A stretch of 64,000 nt of DNA from JBBTCX01 sp964494205 (GTDB lineage: Bacteria > Planctomycetota > Phycisphaerae > UBA1845): assembly GCA_964494205.1 (NCBI GenBank), contig CAZBRD010000007.1, forward strand, positions 1 through 64,000, given 5' to 3'. This document shows, piece after piece, positions 8,866-17,657 of the stretch. The notes beneath the pieces were generated by a model. That model did not search any database. It was not told the DNA's origin and saw only the letters and a program-made list of their open reading frames with translations. Each line of letters opens with the position of its first letter. Positions within the stretch are counted from its first letter, which is position 1. Position numbers and translations under genes: made by a program.

Positions 8866-11841
8866 ATGGGTGTCCGTTCGACTTTTCTCATCAGCGCCGC
8901 ATTTGTCACCGGTTTCGGTGGCAACATGTACAGCGATGTTCGTGCTTTTGGTGAAGGCTGCCTGTGCCCGCTCTATGGGGATGTGTATCCGCAATCGGGC
9001 GGCGATTGCACCGTGAACCTCGACGACATTCTTTGCGTCTTGAGTGGTTTCTCGAACTTTCCGTCGTGTCCGAACGCGGACATACAACCGTGCGACGGAA
9101 ACGCCGTCATAAGCCTGGACGACATACTTGCCGTACTAAATGCCTTCGGGGGTTCGTTCAGTTGCCCGCATCCGAATTGCCTGGTCGACGAGACTCCCCC
9201 GACCGTCTCGGTCACGGCTCCCGCCGCGAGCTCGATACTGTCCGGCGTGGTCGTCGTCACAGCGGATGCGACCGACAACTACGGCGTTGTCGGAGTGCAG
9301 TTCCAAGTGGACGGAAATGACGTGGGAATCGAAGACACCGATGCGCCATACGCCATCAACTGGTTCACCACCACGGTAACAAACGGACTCCATACGATCA
9401 CGGCTGTCGCGCGCGACGCGGCTGGGAACGAGGCGACGTCGAGCGGTGTTGTCGTCGATGTTGAGAACACCGACGTCTTCCAGAATGACGTTCTCGCGAC
9501 TGGCTTCGAACTGCCGACGAAGATTCTGTTCCTTCCCGACGACCACATGCTGGTCGCGGAACTTTCCGGCACGATCAAGATTCTGCCGCCGCCCTACACG
9601 ACCGCAGAACCAGAGCCGTTCCTCGAGTTGAATCTGGACATTCCCGGATACGCGGGTCTCCAGCAGGGAATCATGGATGTGGCGCTCGATCCGGACTTCC
9701 ACGACAACCATTACTACTACGTCTTCTACACCAAGGACACCCCAAGCAAGGACCGCCTGTCTCGCTTCACCGCCAACGGCACGCACGATGGAACGCTGCC
9801 TGGCAGCGAGGTCATCCTCTACGAGGATCCGCAAACGGCCAACACGGAGCACCACGGCGGGGCGGTGAACTTCGGCAACGACGGCAAGATCTATTTCACG
9901 ACCGGCGAGCACTTCGACGCCTCAAATGCGCAGGACCTGACGAACCCTCGCGGCAAGATTCACCGCATCAACCCGGACGGTACGACGCCCACGGACAACC
10001 CTTTCTACGACGGAGCGGGTTCCCACTGGGACTCGATCTGGGCCTACGGCGTGCGCAACCCGTTCCGCGCGTACTATGACGCGCCGACCGACCGGCTCTA
10101 CGTCGCCGACGTGGGCGGAAACAACTACGACACCGCGCACGAGGAAGTGATCGTCGCAGCGGCGGGCAAGAACTACGGCTGGCCGAACTGCGAGTTCGGC
10201 ACCTGTGGCAACCCGGGTTTTACCGCAGCGATCTATGACTATCATCACTTCGGTCGGGACGCTTCCATCACCGGTGGATTTGTCTATCGCGGGACGCAAT
10301 TCCCAGCGGACTATCAAGGCAGCTATTTCTTCGCTGACTACACGCAGAACTGGATCAAGCGCCTCACCTTCGATGCACAGGGAAACGTAAGCGGCGTTTT
10401 CGATTTCGAGCCGCCAGACGGCTCGGCCGATGGACCCTACGGCGACATCGTCTGCCTCGCGGAGGGCCCCGACGGCGCGCTGTACTATGTCGATCTCGGC
10501 TACTCGGACGTGGGCGGCCAGTTCGGCGTCAGCAAGATCCGTCGCATTCAATACATCTCGTCGAATCTCCCACCGACCGCCCTGGCGAGCGCGGACCCGA
10601 CGGCGGGCGCCGCGCCCCTCATGGTGAGCTTTTCGAGCGCGGGCTCTGTGGACCCGGAGGGCCTGCCGCTCACGTATCTCTGGACCTTCGGCGATGGCGA
10701 CAACTCGAGTGAGGCCAACCCACTACACACTTATTCAATAGAAGGGATGTTTACGGCCCAGCTTGCGACCTCAGACGGGCCCAACGAGACGATGTCGACG
10801 CCGATCACGATCAGCGTTGGCACGCCGCCCGTCGCGACGATCCTCGCGCCGCAGGACGACGCATTCTTCGTCGCCGGCGATGTCATCGCTTTCAGCGGCG
10901 AAGGGACGGACGACCAAGGCGGAGCGCTGCCGGCGAGCGCCTTCACCTGGGACATCGACTTTCTCCACGAAGGCCATGTGCACCCCGGCGTCCACGCGGT
11001 CGGCGTCGAGAGCGGAACGTTCACGATTCCCACGAGCGGTCATGACTTCAGCGGCAGCACCCGTTACCGCTTCATGCTCACGGTGACTCTCCCGAACGGA
11101 CTGGCTGACGTGAAGAGCGTTGTCGTCTGGCCGACCAAGGTGGACCTAACCTTTGACACTGTGCCTCCCGGCCTCACGATTCATCTCGACGGAATCGCCC
11201 AGCCGACACCTCTCGTCTACGACACGCTCGTCGACTTCCAGCACTCGATCGAGGCCCCGAACCAGTCGACACCGACGACGATCTACACTTTCGAACACTG
11301 GTCGGACGGCGGCGCGCAGGTGCACACGATCACGGCGCCGGCGACGGACGCGACCTACACCGCGACCTTCACCGAGGAGCCAAACACCGCGCCGTTCTAC
11401 ATCGGGGAGACGGAGATCTTCGACGAGTTCGATTGCTGCAACGGCGATCTGCTGCTGGTTCTCGATGCCGCGCTAGCCCAGCCCGGGACGCTTCACAGCC
11501 TGTCGTTCTACGTGACGGCCGCCGCAGGCGACCTGCGGCTCGGGATCTACGACGCGACAGGGGCGGGCGGGAATCCGGGGGCGAAGCTAGGCGAGACGGA
11601 CGCGTTCACACCGGTCGTCGGATGGAACACAGTGAACTTGCTCACGCCTGTGGCGCTCGCGGCAGGCGATTACTGGCTCGCGTATATTCCTTCGAGTAAC
11701 GGTCTCGAGTTCCGCGCCGATCGCAGCATTGGCACGTTCAAGTATTACGCGTACCCGTTCGGCCCGATGCCCGCGACCTTTTCAAACTCGCACAACACCG
11801 GAGTAACGCGCTGGTCGTTCTACGGGACGCTCCTTCCCTGA
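8866..11841 (+). CDS. Secreted sugar-dehydrogenase-type protein with dockerin-like and PKD domains
   Basis: Protein of 991 residues with a signal peptide; GGAGAGG precedes ATG 8866. Order of parts: Cys-containing dockerin-like pair at 38-95 (VNLDDILCVLSGF and SLDDILAVLNAFGG), Ig-like domain at about 111-200 (TPPTVSVTAPA), glucose/sorbosone-dehydrogenase-like beta-propeller at about 205-562 (QGIMDVALDPDF, HHGGAVNFGNDGKIYFTTGE, WAYGVRNPF, KNYGWPNCE), PKD domain at about 567-650 (YLWTFGDGDNSS), further Ig-like regions, and a C-terminal beta-rich module from about 850 (FYIGETEIFDEFDCCNGDL). The propeller family oxidises sugars with PQQ, but cofactor use here is inferred. It probably acts outside the cell on carbohydrates. 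It is monocistronic, with a nested hairpin after the stop. Confidence 0.88.
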   Translation: MGVRSTFLISAAFVTGFGGNMYSDVRAFGEGCLCPLYGDVYPQSGGDCTVNLDDILCVLSGFSNFPSCPNADIQPCDGNAVISLDDILAVLNAFGGSFSCPHPNCLVDETPPTVSVTAPAASSILSGVVVVTADATDNYGVVGVQFQVDGNDVGIEDTDAPYAINWFTTTVTNGLHTITAVARDAAGNEATSSGVVVDVENTDVFQNDVLATGFELPTKILFLPDDHMLVAELSGTIKILPPPYTTAEPEPFLELNLDIPGYAGLQQGIMDVALDPDFHDNHYYYVFYTKDTPSKDRLSRFTANGTHDGTLPGSEVILYEDPQTANTEHHGGAVNFGNDGKIYFTTGEHFDASNAQDLTNPRGKIHRINPDGTTPTDNPFYDGAGSHWDSIWAYGVRNPFRAYYDAPTDRLYVADVGGNNYDTAHEEVIVAAAGKNYGWPNCEFGTCGNPGFTAAIYDYHHFGRDASITGGFVYRGTQFPADYQGSYFFADYTQNWIKRLTFDAQGNVSGVFDFEPPDGSADGPYGDIVCLAEGPDGALYYVDLGYSDVGGQFGVSKIRRIQYISSNLPPTALASADPTAGAAPLMVSFSSAGSVDPEGLPLTYLWTFGDGDNSSEANPLHTYSIEGMFTAQLATSDGPNETMSTPITISVGTPPVATILAPQDDAFFVAGDVIAFSGEGTDDQGGALPASAFTWDIDFLHEGHVHPGVHAVGVESGTFTIPTSGHDFSGSTRYRFMLTVTLPNGLADVKSVVVWPTKVDLTFDTVPPGLTIHLDGIAQPTPLVYDTLVDFQHSIEAPNQSTPTTIYTFEHWSDGGAQVHTITAPATDATYTATFTEEPNTAPFYIGETEIFDEFDCCNGDLLLVLDAALAQPGTLHSLSFYVTAAAGDLRLGIYDATGAGGNPGAKLGETDAFTPVVGWNTVNLLTPVALAAGDYWLAYIPSSNGLEFRADRSIGTFKYYAYPFGPMPATFSNSHNTGVTRWSFYGTLLP

Positions 11842-11848
11842 AGCTTCG

Positions 11849-11892
11849 GCATCCGGTGTGCATCATGAATCGGCGATACGCCGAGCGGATGC
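11849..11892 (+). terminator. Nested hairpin after the exoprotein stop
   Basis: Seven bases after the stop codon, GCATCCG (11849-11855) pairs with CGGATGC (11886-11892) and encloses a perfect inner hairpin TCGGCG-ATA-CGCCGA (11870-11884). There is no T run afterwards, so this may be a transcript-end stabiliser or a factor-dependent terminator rather than a classical intrinsic one. Confidence 0.45.
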
Positions 11893-12089
11893 TGATTCGA
11901 GACCGGCACGGGTGACGCTCCATTGGCGCCTGTAGCACTCCTGGTAGCACCCAGAGTTGGCATTCACAGGGTAAACATGTCCGGAAGTGGGCGGATGAAG
12001 CGAAGCTGACGCAAAAATACCGATGCAAAATACTCAGGTTTGCCAGGCGAAAAACCACATTTTGGCGGTGCCAACGGCGTGTTTCGAAA

Positions 12090-12164
12090 TCGGGGCGACA
12101 GGATTCGAACCTGCGACCTTTAGACCCCCAGTCTAACGCGCTAACCAGACTGCGCTACGCCCCG
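12090..12164 (-). tRNA. tRNA-Pro (anticodon GGG)
   Basis: 75 bases on the minus strand. The acceptor arm CGGGGCG pairs with CGCCCCG, the anticodon arm TTAGA-CTGGGGG-TCTAA gives GGG (reads CCC), and the T arm GCAGGTTCGAATCCTGT is intact. The discriminator is A and no CCA is encoded. Its 3' end points toward the apparently GC-richer block at 7.7-11.8 kb. Confidence 0.95.
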
Positions 12165-12306
12165 GAGTTCAATGGCCCACCTTTTGCGCGACCAGTGAAC
12201 GGTGATCAATTCTAACACGGGCCAAAGGATGTCGAAAGCGACGGTCAATTCGCGGCTTCTGGTCTGTTCAATTCGAAGTTTCGGGGGAAATCTCGACGCA
12301 CCACCG

Positions 12307-12334
12307 CCAAGCTGCGGCTTGACCGTGCCACCCA
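12307..12334 (-). repeat. Dispersed palindromic repeat, family A, copy 1
   Basis: 28 bases identical, in inverted orientation, to 60238-60265. The centre CAAGC-CGCA-GCTTG (minus-strand sense) is itself a palindrome, flanked by TGGCACGGT on one side and a GGTGG-type sequence on the other. It sits between tRNA-Pro and the end of the YchF-like gene and is not part of any credible frame. It is probably a REP-like intergenic element. Confidence 0.7.
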
Positions 12335-12376
12335 ACCTGCAAACTCGAACTAAGTGTCTCGCAAGTGTCGATTGCA

Positions 12377-13441
12377 TCACGTGCTTGCAAGGATGTTCAT
12401 GATATCGCCGTCCACGACGATGTACGTCTTGCCTTCCTTGCGGACTTTGCCGGCCGCTTTCGCGCCCTTCATGTCTTTGTTGGCTACGAGATCGTCATAG
12501 GCGACTGTTTCCGCGCGCACGAAACCGCGAGCCAAATCAGAGTGAATCTTACCGGCCGCTTCGACGGCTGAGCTGCCTTCGCGAACTGTCCATGCGCGGC
12601 ATTCATCGGGGCCCATCGTCAGAAACGAAATCAGTCCGCACGCGCGATAGGCGCTGCGAATGAGTCGATCACTGGCGGGAGACTTGATGCCCAGGTCTGC
12701 GAGGAATGCCGGCCGATCGGCTGGATCAAGCTGCGCGATATCAGCTTCGATTGACCCGTTCAAAGTAACCGTTGCGTGGACGTGCTCGACCGTCCAGCTC
12801 TCATCACTGATTTTCTTGTCGTCTGAAGTGTTTCGCACGCAGATCAGCGGCATTTCTGTCAGGAAGCCGAAGCTAGCCAGTTGTCGACGTTCTTCATCCG
12901 TGTTCAGAACTGTAGAAAGCGGCTTGTTGCCTTCCAGCGCCTCTCGACAGCGAACGAGCAGTGCGAGTTCTTTCTTATCCGAATCCTGCGTCTTGGACGG
13001 CTTCTTCAGGGTGGCCTCGAGCCTATCTACTCGCGTCGCTACTGCCTCCAGATCGGAAAAAATGAACTCATCGCGAATGACATCGAAATCAGCCCGGGCG
13101 TCGACGCGATTTTTGTAGGCTGGCACCGACGGGTTTTCAAAATCGCGCACGACCGCGATCAGGCATTCCGCCTGGCGAATCGTCGGCAGCAGCTTTCGCC
13201 ATTCGTCGCGCCCGTTAGCGTCGTCCCACGAACATCCTGGAACGTCCATGAACTCAATCTGGGCTTCGACGATTTTCTTGGGGTTATACAGCTCGGCGAG
13301 ATAGTCGAGCCGCCGCTCGGGCACCTTGACGACGCCGTGGCGAATGGCTCGCGCGGCGTAGGCTTCCTGTATAAGCCCGGTGACGGCAGTGAAAACCGTG
13401 GACTTGCCCGATTGCGGCAGTCCAATTAGTGCGACCTTCAT
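12377..13441 (-). CDS. ychF: YchF/Obg-family P-loop NTPase with C-terminal TGS-like end
   Basis: Protein of 354 residues, close to the usual 360 of YchF/EngD ribosome-associated ATPases. The P-loop GLPQSGKS is at 7-14, DVPG follows as switch II (FMDVPGCSWDD), a long charged helical stretch fills the middle (LEATLKKPSKTQDSDKKELA), and the C-terminus reads AGKVRKEGKTYIVVDGDIMN, as in TGS domains. The usual terminal RFNV is replaced by ILAST. The family binds the 70S ribosome and prefers ATP over GTP, but the nucleotide-specificity motif is diverged here (CVRNTSDD), so specificity is uncertain. GGAG precedes ATG 13441. It follows the long greA gene by 24 bases, so they are probably co-transcribed. 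Confidence 0.85.
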   Translation of the reverse strand: MKVALIGLPQSGKSTVFTAVTGLIQEAYAARAIRHGVVKVPERRLDYLAELYNPKKIVEAQIEFMDVPGCSWDDANGRDEWRKLLPTIRQAECLIAVVRDFENPSVPAYKNRVDARADFDVIRDEFIFSDLEAVATRVDRLEATLKKPSKTQDSDKKELALLVRCREALEGNKPLSTVLNTDEERRQLASFGFLTEMPLICVRNTSDDKKISDESWTVEHVHATVTLNGSIEADIAQLDPADRPAFLADLGIKSPASDRLIRSAYRACGLISFLTMGPDECRAWTVREGSSAVEAAGKIHSDLARGFVRAETVAYDDLVANKDMKGAKAAGKVRKEGKTYIVVDGDIMNILAST

Positions 13442-13465
13442 TCGATCACTCCGCTAGACCGTCCG

Positions 13466-15670
13466 CTAGTGCGCGACGCCGTTATGCAGTTCGACGATCT
13501 CATAGGAACCGGTCGCACCGGCGTGATCAAAATCGATAACGTCGCCGATTTTCTTTCCAAGAACTTTTTCCGCGAAGGGGGCTTTGTAGTTAAACCAGCG
13601 ATGTTCGGAATCTGCGTCCCACGGACCTACGAAGGTGATTTCATATAGTACGCCATCGGTCGTGCGCTTGAGCACCGCTCGGGTTCCGATACCGACATGA
13701 TCGGTCGGCACATCGTCCACCGACATGACACGAGCCTTGTTTAACTCGCCATTCATCTGAGCGAGGCGGGCCTGAAGCAGGTCGCGTTCCTCCAAAGCGA
13801 ATTTGTATTCCGAGTTCTCGCTCAAATCGCCAAGTTCCGCGGCCGCCCCGATCGCACGAGCATTGTCGCGCATTTTCACGTTGACGTGATGTTCCACTTC
13901 CTGCTGCTTGCGGGCGAGTCCTTCGGACGTAACGTAAATGACGTCCTCGCGCGACCACGGCATCACCGCCGGTGTCGATATGGCCACCGGGAATCGTTCC
14001 TTAATAATGCGGATCATGTCGTCACGCACGGATCGGCCGAGCAATTCGAGCCGATTCAGTTGCGTGCGGATCGCAGTGGCCATGCCGTGGTCGAGACCAT
14101 CGAGCGACGCAGAAAAGCGATCAAATCGTCGCGCGCCCAGCACGCTCTTCGCACATGCCTGAATGTTCTTGACGATATCCTTGGAGAGTCGGTCATCGCG
14201 ACGGCATTCTTCCAGCACGCGGATGACGCGCATCAGGAGATTCACAGCGGGCAAGTTGCTGATTTTCTCGATTTTCGACGGGCCATCATACAGCCATAGC
14301 AATGCCTCAAAGTGTTTGATCGGCGACGCGAAAATCTCTTGAATGACCGGCTCAAATTGGGCCGGAGTGACGCCAGCAGCCACCAATCGTCGCGAAGCCA
14401 ATTCGCAGGCTTCCATCGGCCAACCCGGCAATGCCTTTAGAAACTCCGCGATCCACGTATCGGTTCGCACTTCGGACCAGGTGGCCAGAGCAGCATCGAT
14501 CAAGGCGTCGCCCTTCAATTCGGCGACCATTTTTTCGGGGTGGGAAATATCGCGGAACCAATCACGGGATTTTTCCACCGCGTTTTCAATTGGAGTGAAG
14601 TCATTCATGCGGCGGAGCATGATGCCGATGACACCGGCCTGCGAGACATGCTCCTTGTGCATTTTTTTCGCACGGTCGACAAGGCGATCGTGTGCGTATT
14701 GGACAAGGGCCTTGTCGGGGTCCTTCTTGCCGGCTTTGCAATCGCGCAGATACCTGTCGATCACCCCGAACTGGCTGATGGCATCACGGCACGTATCGAA
14801 CTCTTCGCGAATAGCCTCCTCCGCCGATGCTGGCGCGTTGACGTATTGGATGACGTAAGGGGATCGGCCCTCGATCTTCAAGTTGGGGCTTTTCTTGGCG
14901 GCTGTCCGTGCCGAAGTCCACCATTTGCTGAATTCGGCTTCGGTCAGGATGGCAGGCGACATGATCCCTTCGAGTTGGATGCTATCGACCTTTCCGCCAT
15001 TCTCGCGGCAGATCGACACCAGAATTCCGGCAGCGTCATCGCGGAGTCGCTTCTTCAATTGGTCCGGCGCGAATTGCTGAAGAACGTGCAGGTCATCAGG
15101 AGGCACACGTCGGTAACGATCCGCCAAGATGACCGCTTCCAAAGTCTCCGTATCATCCCCCATATCCACCGTGAAATGCCATGTGGCGCGGTCAATGGCG
15201 TTGATCTTGGCAACCAAGTCGTCCTCGCGTGAACGAAGGTAGTCGCCTTCCTTTACGGAGAGAGCGACGTCGAGCGTGCGAAGTGCGCGACGAACCGGTC
15301 GACCTCCTTCGATGCCCGCGGAAATCAAAAGCGTTTCAAGCCCCTCAACCTCCCCGTAGCTTTCACGGAATAATTTGGCCACCTGAGCTCGAAGTTCCTT
15401 GCTGTCGCCAATCCCTTGCAGAAATGGACCAGCCACCACCAACGTCTCAACCGGCGAAGTTCGCGACGAGACGGCCTCTATCGCCGTCCATGCCAGTGAC
15501 TCGGCATGCGAGTTTCGTCCGGCCTTGCAAAGTTCAGACAAAACGGGGTGATACTCCGCGAGCCGTATCGGCAGCATATCCGGCGCCTCGACGAGGCGTA
15601 TCCATTCTTCTTCGATTGTGGCTGTGTTTCCGCTGCTGACCAGTTGGATGAGTGATTGTGGTTGTATCAT
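13466..15670 (-). CDS. greA: Long GreA-type transcript cleavage factor with helical N-terminal extension
   Basis: Protein of 734 residues, more than four times normal GreA (about 158). The last 160 residues are GreA-like: a coiled coil with the acidic tip ELGDLSENSEYKFALEERD, where D and E coordinate the Mg used in RNA cleavage, then a C-terminal globular FKBP-like part (VGIGTRAVLKRTTDGVLYEI, IGDVIDFDHAGATGSYEIVE). The first 570 residues are mostly helical, HEAT/TPR-like, with no motif I can name. Chlamydial greA products are known to be similarly long (about 715 residues), so this looks like a PVC-group architecture. The start at 15670 is chosen because the protein sequence looks genuine from there; an in-frame start at 15763 is possible and neither has a strong ribosome site. 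Confidence 0.85.
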   Translation of the reverse strand: MIQPQSLIQLVSSGNTATIEEEWIRLVEAPDMLPIRLAEYHPVLSELCKAGRNSHAESLAWTAIEAVSSRTSPVETLVVAGPFLQGIGDSKELRAQVAKLFRESYGEVEGLETLLISAGIEGGRPVRRALRTLDVALSVKEGDYLRSREDDLVAKINAIDRATWHFTVDMGDDTETLEAVILADRYRRVPPDDLHVLQQFAPDQLKKRLRDDAAGILVSICRENGGKVDSIQLEGIMSPAILTEAEFSKWWTSARTAAKKSPNLKIEGRSPYVIQYVNAPASAEEAIREEFDTCRDAISQFGVIDRYLRDCKAGKKDPDKALVQYAHDRLVDRAKKMHKEHVSQAGVIGIMLRRMNDFTPIENAVEKSRDWFRDISHPEKMVAELKGDALIDAALATWSEVRTDTWIAEFLKALPGWPMEACELASRRLVAAGVTPAQFEPVIQEIFASPIKHFEALLWLYDGPSKIEKISNLPAVNLLMRVIRVLEECRRDDRLSKDIVKNIQACAKSVLGARRFDRFSASLDGLDHGMATAIRTQLNRLELLGRSVRDDMIRIIKERFPVAISTPAVMPWSREDVIYVTSEGLARKQQEVEHHVNVKMRDNARAIGAAAELGDLSENSEYKFALEERDLLQARLAQMNGELNKARVMSVDDVPTDHVGIGTRAVLKRTTDGVLYEITFVGPWDADSEHRWFNYKAPFAEKVLGKKIGDVIDFDHAGATGSYEIVELHNGVAH

Positions 15671-15891
15671 GATTCTCGCTGCACTAGATGATTCCGAAAC
15701 CTCTGGGACGAACCTACGATTATGCGGGGGACTTGATGTTTTGTCGAGAACGCCGTTCGTCATTCAACCGGATTCGGATCGTCATGAAATGTCGCGGTTT
15801 GACGCTGAAATCGCTTTCTCGGTACATTATGGTCGTTTTCATGGCAGATTTTTGCCCTACCGTGTGAATCTGATAGTCGAAGGAGTCCACT

Positions 15892-16419
15892 ATGGCACTC
15901 GCCGCATTAAATCTGAAGCAATGGGTCGACGAAAACCGCCATCTTCTCAAGCCCCCTGTCGGCAACAAACAGGTGTGGCAGGACCGTGACTTCATTGTCA
16001 TGATCGTCGGTGGCCCCAACGCGCGGAAGGACTATCACGTCAACCCGACCGAGGAGTTGTTCTATCAGATCGAGGGTGACATCACGCTCAAGGTCATCGA
16101 GAACGGCGAGAAGCGCGACATCGCGATTCGCCAGGGTGATATTTTCCTTCTACCACCTTGGATTCCCCACTCCCCACAGCGCCCAGCCAACACCATCGGC
16201 ATGGTCGTCGAACGCCAGCGGCCCGAAGGCAAGGAAGACCATCTGCAATTCTATTGCGACAAGTGCGGTGCGATCGTCCATGAGCCTCAATTCGACATGA
16301 AGGACATTGTGAACCAACTCAAGAAAGTCATGGAAGATTTCTGGAGCCCGTCGAATGCGCAACTTCGTACCTGTAAGAAGTGCGGCACAGAGGTGAAGAA
16401 GCCTGAGGTGGCGAAGTAA
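15892..16419 (+). CDS. nbaC: 3-hydroxyanthranilate 3,4-dioxygenase
   Basis: Protein of 175 residues, the normal length of the bacterial enzyme. It opens the ring of 3-hydroxyanthranilate to 2-amino-3-carboxymuconate semialdehyde, using Fe(II) and O2. The cupin iron ligands are visible in DYHVNPTEELFYQIEG (H and E) and in PWIPHSPQRPANT (H). The C-terminus carries two CxxC pairs (YCDKCGAIVHEP and TCKKCGTEVKKP), the rubredoxin-like second iron site of the bacterial and fungal form. AAGGAG lies upstream of ATG 15892. It is the first gene of the rightward kynurenine cluster and is divergent from greA. Confidence 0.95.
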   Translation: MALAALNLKQWVDENRHLLKPPVGNKQVWQDRDFIVMIVGGPNARKDYHVNPTEELFYQIEGDITLKVIENGEKRDIAIRQGDIFLLPPWIPHSPQRPANTIGMVVERQRPEGKEDHLQFYCDKCGAIVHEPQFDMKDIVNQLKKVMEDFWSPSNAQLRTCKKCGTEVKKPEVAK

Positions 16420-16503
16420 ACGCGGAAACTGAATAGCGAGCAACGGACTTCAGCCCGCACGTGTCGGCATTGCTATTGTCGCGCACGGGAGCCAACTAAA
16501 GTC

Positions 16504-17118
16504 ATGATCGTACGATTGACCGACACTTCAGTTGAACATGAGCGTGAATGCCTCGCTGGTCTGCGTATGACTGCAGACGAGTTCTTCGAGGCAACCGAAC
16601 GGGTTCCCCGGTGGACGTATCAACTGGTGGATGGAGTGGTGGTGATGACGCCGAGCCCCGTGCCGACCCATCAACGTGTAGCAGCAGAGATCTTGTACCA
16701 GATTTCGAACCACCTTCGTTCGAATGCTGTGGGAGCAGTTCTAGGCGAGATCGACATTGAATTGGGAATTGGCCCGAATGGCGGCGGCCTAGTATATCAA
16801 CCTGACATTGTATTCTACCGTCGCGAGCGCTTGTCTGGGATGAACGAAAGGTTGGTAGGCCCACCAGACCTGGTAGTTGAAGTCCTTTCACCAAGCACTC
16901 GACGGTTCGACAAGGCTACAAAAATGGGCGATTACGAGCGCCTGGGGGTAAGAGAGTTCTGGGTAATAGATCCCATGAAAGAAACAATGAGCTTCTACGA
17001 ATCGCAAAGCGGTCGATTTGTCGAAATGCAAGCTCATTTGGACTCCTTTACCAGCGAGGCCGTCCAGGGATTTGTACTCGATCTCAAGGCTGTCCGCGAT
17101 TCCTGGCAGCCGTGGTGA
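16504..17118 (+). CDS. Uma2 family endonuclease-like protein
   Basis: Protein of 204 residues of the Uma2 (DUF820) family, which has a PD-(D/E)XK restriction-like fold. Hallmarks are YQLVDGVVVMTPSPVPTHQ, the QPDIVFY strand, the core PDLVVEVLSPSTRRFDKATK and the following YERLGVREFWVIDP. These genes are abundant in planctomycetes and cyanobacteria and their role is unsettled. The position inside a metabolic cluster is probably accidental. ATG 16504 is used; an internal ATG at 16567 also has the family's typical beginning. Confidence 0.88.
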   Translation: MIVRLTDTSVEHERECLAGLRMTADEFFEATERVPRWTYQLVDGVVVMTPSPVPTHQRVAAEILYQISNHLRSNAVGAVLGEIDIELGIGPNGGGLVYQPDIVFYRRERLSGMNERLVGPPDLVVEVLSPSTRRFDKATKMGDYERLGVREFWVIDPMKETMSFYESQSGRFVEMQAHLDSFTSEAVQGFVLDLKAVRDSWQPW

Positions 17119-17145
17119 CCGAATTCTCGTTTGGGAGTAGCAATA

Positions 17146-17610
17146 GTGGGCTTCGCATCAAAATTAGAAAGTATTGAGGAAAGGGCCGCAGAACTATTTC
17201 ATCTATTCTCAAGCGAAAGTCTGGTTGAATGTGCCGGGCTTTCTTGGACTGAAAGCGTTCGATTGAGAAGGGAATTCACTGACCAATTCAACTTGCTAAA
17301 AAACGAACTTGAGCAGCTTGTTTCATCCGCAAAAAAGATACCACACAAATCGATCGATCAGACGCTAGAAATCAATAACTCTAAGAAGACCATAGCAAAC
17401 TTGAAGTGTCAGCTTGCAGACGCAAACATCACTATTAAGCAATTCGACAATCGCATTGCTGCACTACAGGTTGCAATTCGCGAAAAAGACTACTTGATTG
17501 CATCGCTACGAAGGTCTTTTCGGCAACGCGCCAAACTAACTCGGAAGTCTGCCAAGCGAGGTACCGCGCAACGAAAAATCCAAACTACCTCAAGTCAGCG
17601 TAGCGAATGA
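17146..17610 (+). CDS. Small coiled-coil protein of unknown role
   Basis: Protein of 154 residues from the GTG at 17146, which has GGGAG nine bases upstream; TTG 17131 would be a longer alternative. Composition is helical and charged, with a long heptad-like region at about 70-125 (KKTIANLKCQLADANITIKQ) and a basic tail (RQRAKLTRKSAKRGTAQR). It looks AT-richer than its neighbours, suggesting separate origin. Its stop overlaps the possible long start of the next gene. No family recognised. Confidence 0.6.
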   Translation: MGFASKLESIEERAAELFHLFSSESLVECAGLSWTESVRLRREFTDQFNLLKNELEQLVSSAKKIPHKSIDQTLEINNSKKTIANLKCQLADANITIKQFDNRIAALQVAIREKDYLIASLRRSFRQRAKLTRKSAKRGTAQRKIQTTSSQRSE

Positions 17611-17657
17611 ATTCAAAATTCACTGAACGCCCAATTGAAGGATTCGGAGCTATCCGA

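Noticed and set aside
12090..12164. Attachment site of an island at tRNA-Pro
   Set aside because: No integrase gene and no direct copy of the tRNA 3' end was found on the other side of the GC-richer block, so no att pair is claimed.
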